From positions 806,001 to 870,000 of the forward strand of contig NZ_CP128400.1 of NCBI RefSeq assembly GCF_030389965.1: a DNA stretch of 64,000 nucleotides, in the 5' to 3' direction. Below are positions 62,607-64,000 of this stretch, piece after piece. Position 1 is the first letter of the stretch. Every line of letters begins with the position of its first letter. The position numbers and the translations under genes are program-made. The notes beneath the pieces are model-generated. The model made no database searches. It saw only the letters and a program-made list of their open reading frames with translations, and was not told the DNA's origin. The DNA comes from Candidatus Chlorohelix allophototropha. Lineage in GTDB: Bacteria > Chloroflexota > Chloroflexia > Chloroheliales > Chloroheliaceae.

Positions 62607-63377
62607 ATGAAGTATGAAATGGTAGAACTGACTTATGCAGGAGATTACGCCACCATTACCATGAACTCGCCTGAGCGCCGCAATGCGCTTTCTATGCAAC
62701 ATATGCTTGAATTGACGGCGGCTTTCAATGAAGCAGGCGATAGCAAGGTGCGGGGGGTATATCTCGCAGCGAATGGACCTGCTTTTAGCGCAGGGCATGA
62801 TTTCCGAGATATGGCAGGTCAAGACCTTGTTTTTATGCGTAAAATGATGAAAACCTGCGTTACCCTAATGGATACAATCCAAGCTATTCCCCAACCTGTA
62901 CTGGCGCGAGTGCATGCCCTAGCTACCGCTGCCGGTTGTCAGTTGGTTGCTTCGTGCGATTTGGCAGTTGCAGCGGACACTGTGGGCTTTGCAACACCGG
63001 GCGGTAAGGGTGGGTGGTTCTGTTTTACCCCGATGGTAGCATTAAGCCGTCAGATTGGGCGCAAGCGTGCCGCCGAAATGCTCTTCACCGGGGATGTAAT
63101 TGACGCTAAAACCGCTTACGAATGGGGCTTGATTAATCGGGTTGTAACTGCCGATAAGTTGCTGGAGGAATCTGAAAAGCTGATGCTGGCAGCTACTCGT
63201 GGCAGTTTCTGGTCAAAAGCTATCGGTAAACAGGCATTTTACGCTCAAATTGATCTAGAGCAACCTAAAGCCTATTCCTACAGTATGGAAGTTATGGCGG
63301 CAACCTCACAAACACCGGACGCACAAGAAGGTATGCGCGCCTTCCTTGAAAAGCGCAAACCCAATTTCCAGCGTTAA
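62607..63377 (+). CDS. Enoyl-CoA hydratase/isomerase family protein (ECHDC3-like)
   Basis: 256 residues from ATG 62607, which has GGGGAGG seven bases before it; an upstream TTG would include that site. The crotonase fold shows oxyanion-hole parts 'AFSAGHDFRDM' and 'ATAAGCQLVASCDLAVA'. At the place where hydratases carry the second catalytic Glu, the sequence reads 'FATPGGKGGWFC', so the Glu is missing, as in ECHDC3-type members. Classic hydratase activity is doubtful. It is co-transcribed with the PIG-L deacetylase and ends at a hairpin. Confidence 0.9.
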   Translation: MKYEMVELTYAGDYATITMNSPERRNALSMQHMLELTAAFNEAGDSKVRGVYLAANGPAFSAGHDFRDMAGQDLVFMRKMMKTCVTLMDTIQAIPQPVLARVHALATAAGCQLVASCDLAVAADTVGFATPGGKGGWFCFTPMVALSRQIGRKRAAEMLFTGDVIDAKTAYEWGLINRVVTADKLLEESEKLMLAATRGSFWSKAIGKQAFYAQIDLEQPKAYSYSMEVMAATSQTPDAQEGMRAFLEKRKPNFQR

Positions 63378-63392
63378 GCTAAAACTCCAAAA

Positions 63393-63423
63393 CATCGGGT
63401 CTCTCATAAGGTGAGACCTGATG
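63393..63423 (+). terminator. Probable terminator after the crotonase-like gene
   Basis: CATCGGGTCTC (63393-63403) and GAGACCTGATG (63413-63423) form an 11-bp stem with one G-U pair and a 9-base loop. The following CTGTTTATTGT is only a modest U-tract. Confidence 0.7.
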
Positions 63424-63491
63424 CTGTTTATTGTAACTACTTAGTCTTATCTTTTCATTATTGCTGTAAACCTAATTTGGGAGGTATTCAC

Positions 63492-64000
63492 TTGGTAACA
63501 TGCACAAGATGTGGTAAAGAAGCAGGTATGTTGGGTTCAATAGCTTTCAATAAACAAACTAATCGGTGTGGGAAATGTGATAGCGATATAAACAATTTAC
63601 TGAAACAATTCAGAACACATTTTATCAATGCATGCTCTGATGGCATAATAACTCAAGAGGAATGGTATGCAATTACTTCCCCTTTAGCCTCACAAGGGTT
63701 AAGTATCAATGAAGCCCTAAATTATGTACGCGGGGATGCGCTTCATTTTCTGGAACGCAGTTTAGCATTTGCCTCAGCAGATGGCTATATTACAGATGTA
63801 GAAGAATTGCATATCTTGCAATTGAAAGAATTTCTACAAATACCTGATGTTATAGCTCATAATATTTTGCAGCGACTCTCATATCTAAAGACATTGACGT
63901 GTATCAGAATGGGACAGTTACCCTCAATTATACCCTCAATTCATTTAGATGCAGGAGAAATTTGTCATTTGGAAGTACCCGCCATCTATTACAAAGTTAA
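63492..64000 (+). CDS. Zinc-ribbon/TerB-like protein, 3' end outside window
   Basis: An open frame runs from TTG 63492 to the window edge (about 169 codons). GGGAGG lies seven bases before the TTG. The N-terminus has two CxxC pairs ('CTRCGKEAG' and 'RCGKCDSDI'), a small zinc ribbon. Then two helical stretches with acidic EF-like phrases, 'ACSDGIITQEEWYAI' and 'ASADGYITDVEELHI', resemble the TerB fold. The last visible part, 'GEICHLEVPAIYYK', looks like the start of a small beta domain. Function unknown; TerB proteins occur in stress and membrane-associated systems. Confidence 0.75.
   Translation, partial: MVTCTRCGKEAGMLGSIAFNKQTNRCGKCDSDINNLLKQFRTHFINACSDGIITQEEWYAITSPLASQGLSINEALNYVRGDALHFLERSLAFASADGYITDVEELHILQLKEFLQIPDVIAHNILQRLSYLKTLTCIRMGQLPSIIPSIHLDAGEICHLEVPAIYYKV

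Noticed and set aside
1-64000. tRNA or rRNA genes
   Set aside because: No cloverleaf-like or conserved rRNA segment was recognised in the intergenic regions by eye; a covariance-model search would be decisive.

Overview
The window looks like chromosome of a free-living, moderately low-GC bacterium, most likely a member of the Chloroflexota. This rests on inference: LGFP-like modules appear on several exported proteins, a two-subunit 2-oxoacid:ferredoxin oxidoreductase sits beside Fe-S flavoprotein genes, and many two-component and ECF regulators are present. No rRNA or tRNA gene was seen, so the assignment is tentative.

Left edge (1-3.3 kb) is mobile DNA. A pair of overlapping tyrosine recombinases resembles TnpA and TnpB of Tn554-type transposons; TnpB runs off the window and starts with GTG. 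Nested inverted repeats lie just outside TnpA. They are followed by decayed pieces of an IS256-type and an IS110-type transposase. From 3.4 to 16.8 kb there are a zinc-ribbon protein, a P2-type cation ATPase, a GNAT enzyme, a two-component system, a polytopic membrane protein, a tyrosine-recombinase-like protein with eroded catalytic residues, a DnaJ-type co-chaperone and an NDH-2-like flavoprotein paired with a small membrane protein.

The 17-27 kb region is redox-centred: a dicluster ferredoxin, a GltD-like flavoprotein with extra Fe-S clusters, a rhodanese, a two-component system, a DUF302 protein and then a glutaredoxin-PDZ gene. In that last gene the first cysteine of the CPYC active site is encoded by in-frame TGA. 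A well-formed SECIS-like hairpin follows the TGA at the expected spacing, and the only good ribosome binding site lies upstream of the TGA. I read this as a selenocysteine glutaredoxin (UPYC); it is the strongest discovery in the window. A helical exported protein and the KorB/KorA pair follow.

The 27-45 kb region carries an esterase, a stand-alone PD-(D/E)XK nuclease with Cas4/AddB-like Fe-S cysteines, an ECF sigma factor with a membrane partner, a lone receiver protein, and a secreted clan-A glycoside hydrolase. A TetR regulator and an ABC-2/YhgE-like membrane protein share the same palindromic operator. A glycosyltransferase, flippase-like protein and dehydrogenase form an overlapping set, followed by a YidE/AspT-type transporter and a prolyl oligopeptidase.

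The 45-54 kb region links the cell envelope to signalling. A transmembrane PP2C phosphatase with an external LGFP-like tail is divergent from a run of glmU, prs, a CorC-like gene and an exported M23 peptidase carrying the same LGFP-like modules. The 54-61.5 kb region is a compact minus-strand NRPS operon: class V aminotransferase-fold enzyme, A-PCP, C-A-PCP and type II thioesterase. On the other strand lie a PIG-L deacetylase and an ECHDC3-like crotonase. The right edge cuts a zinc-ribbon/TerB-like gene.
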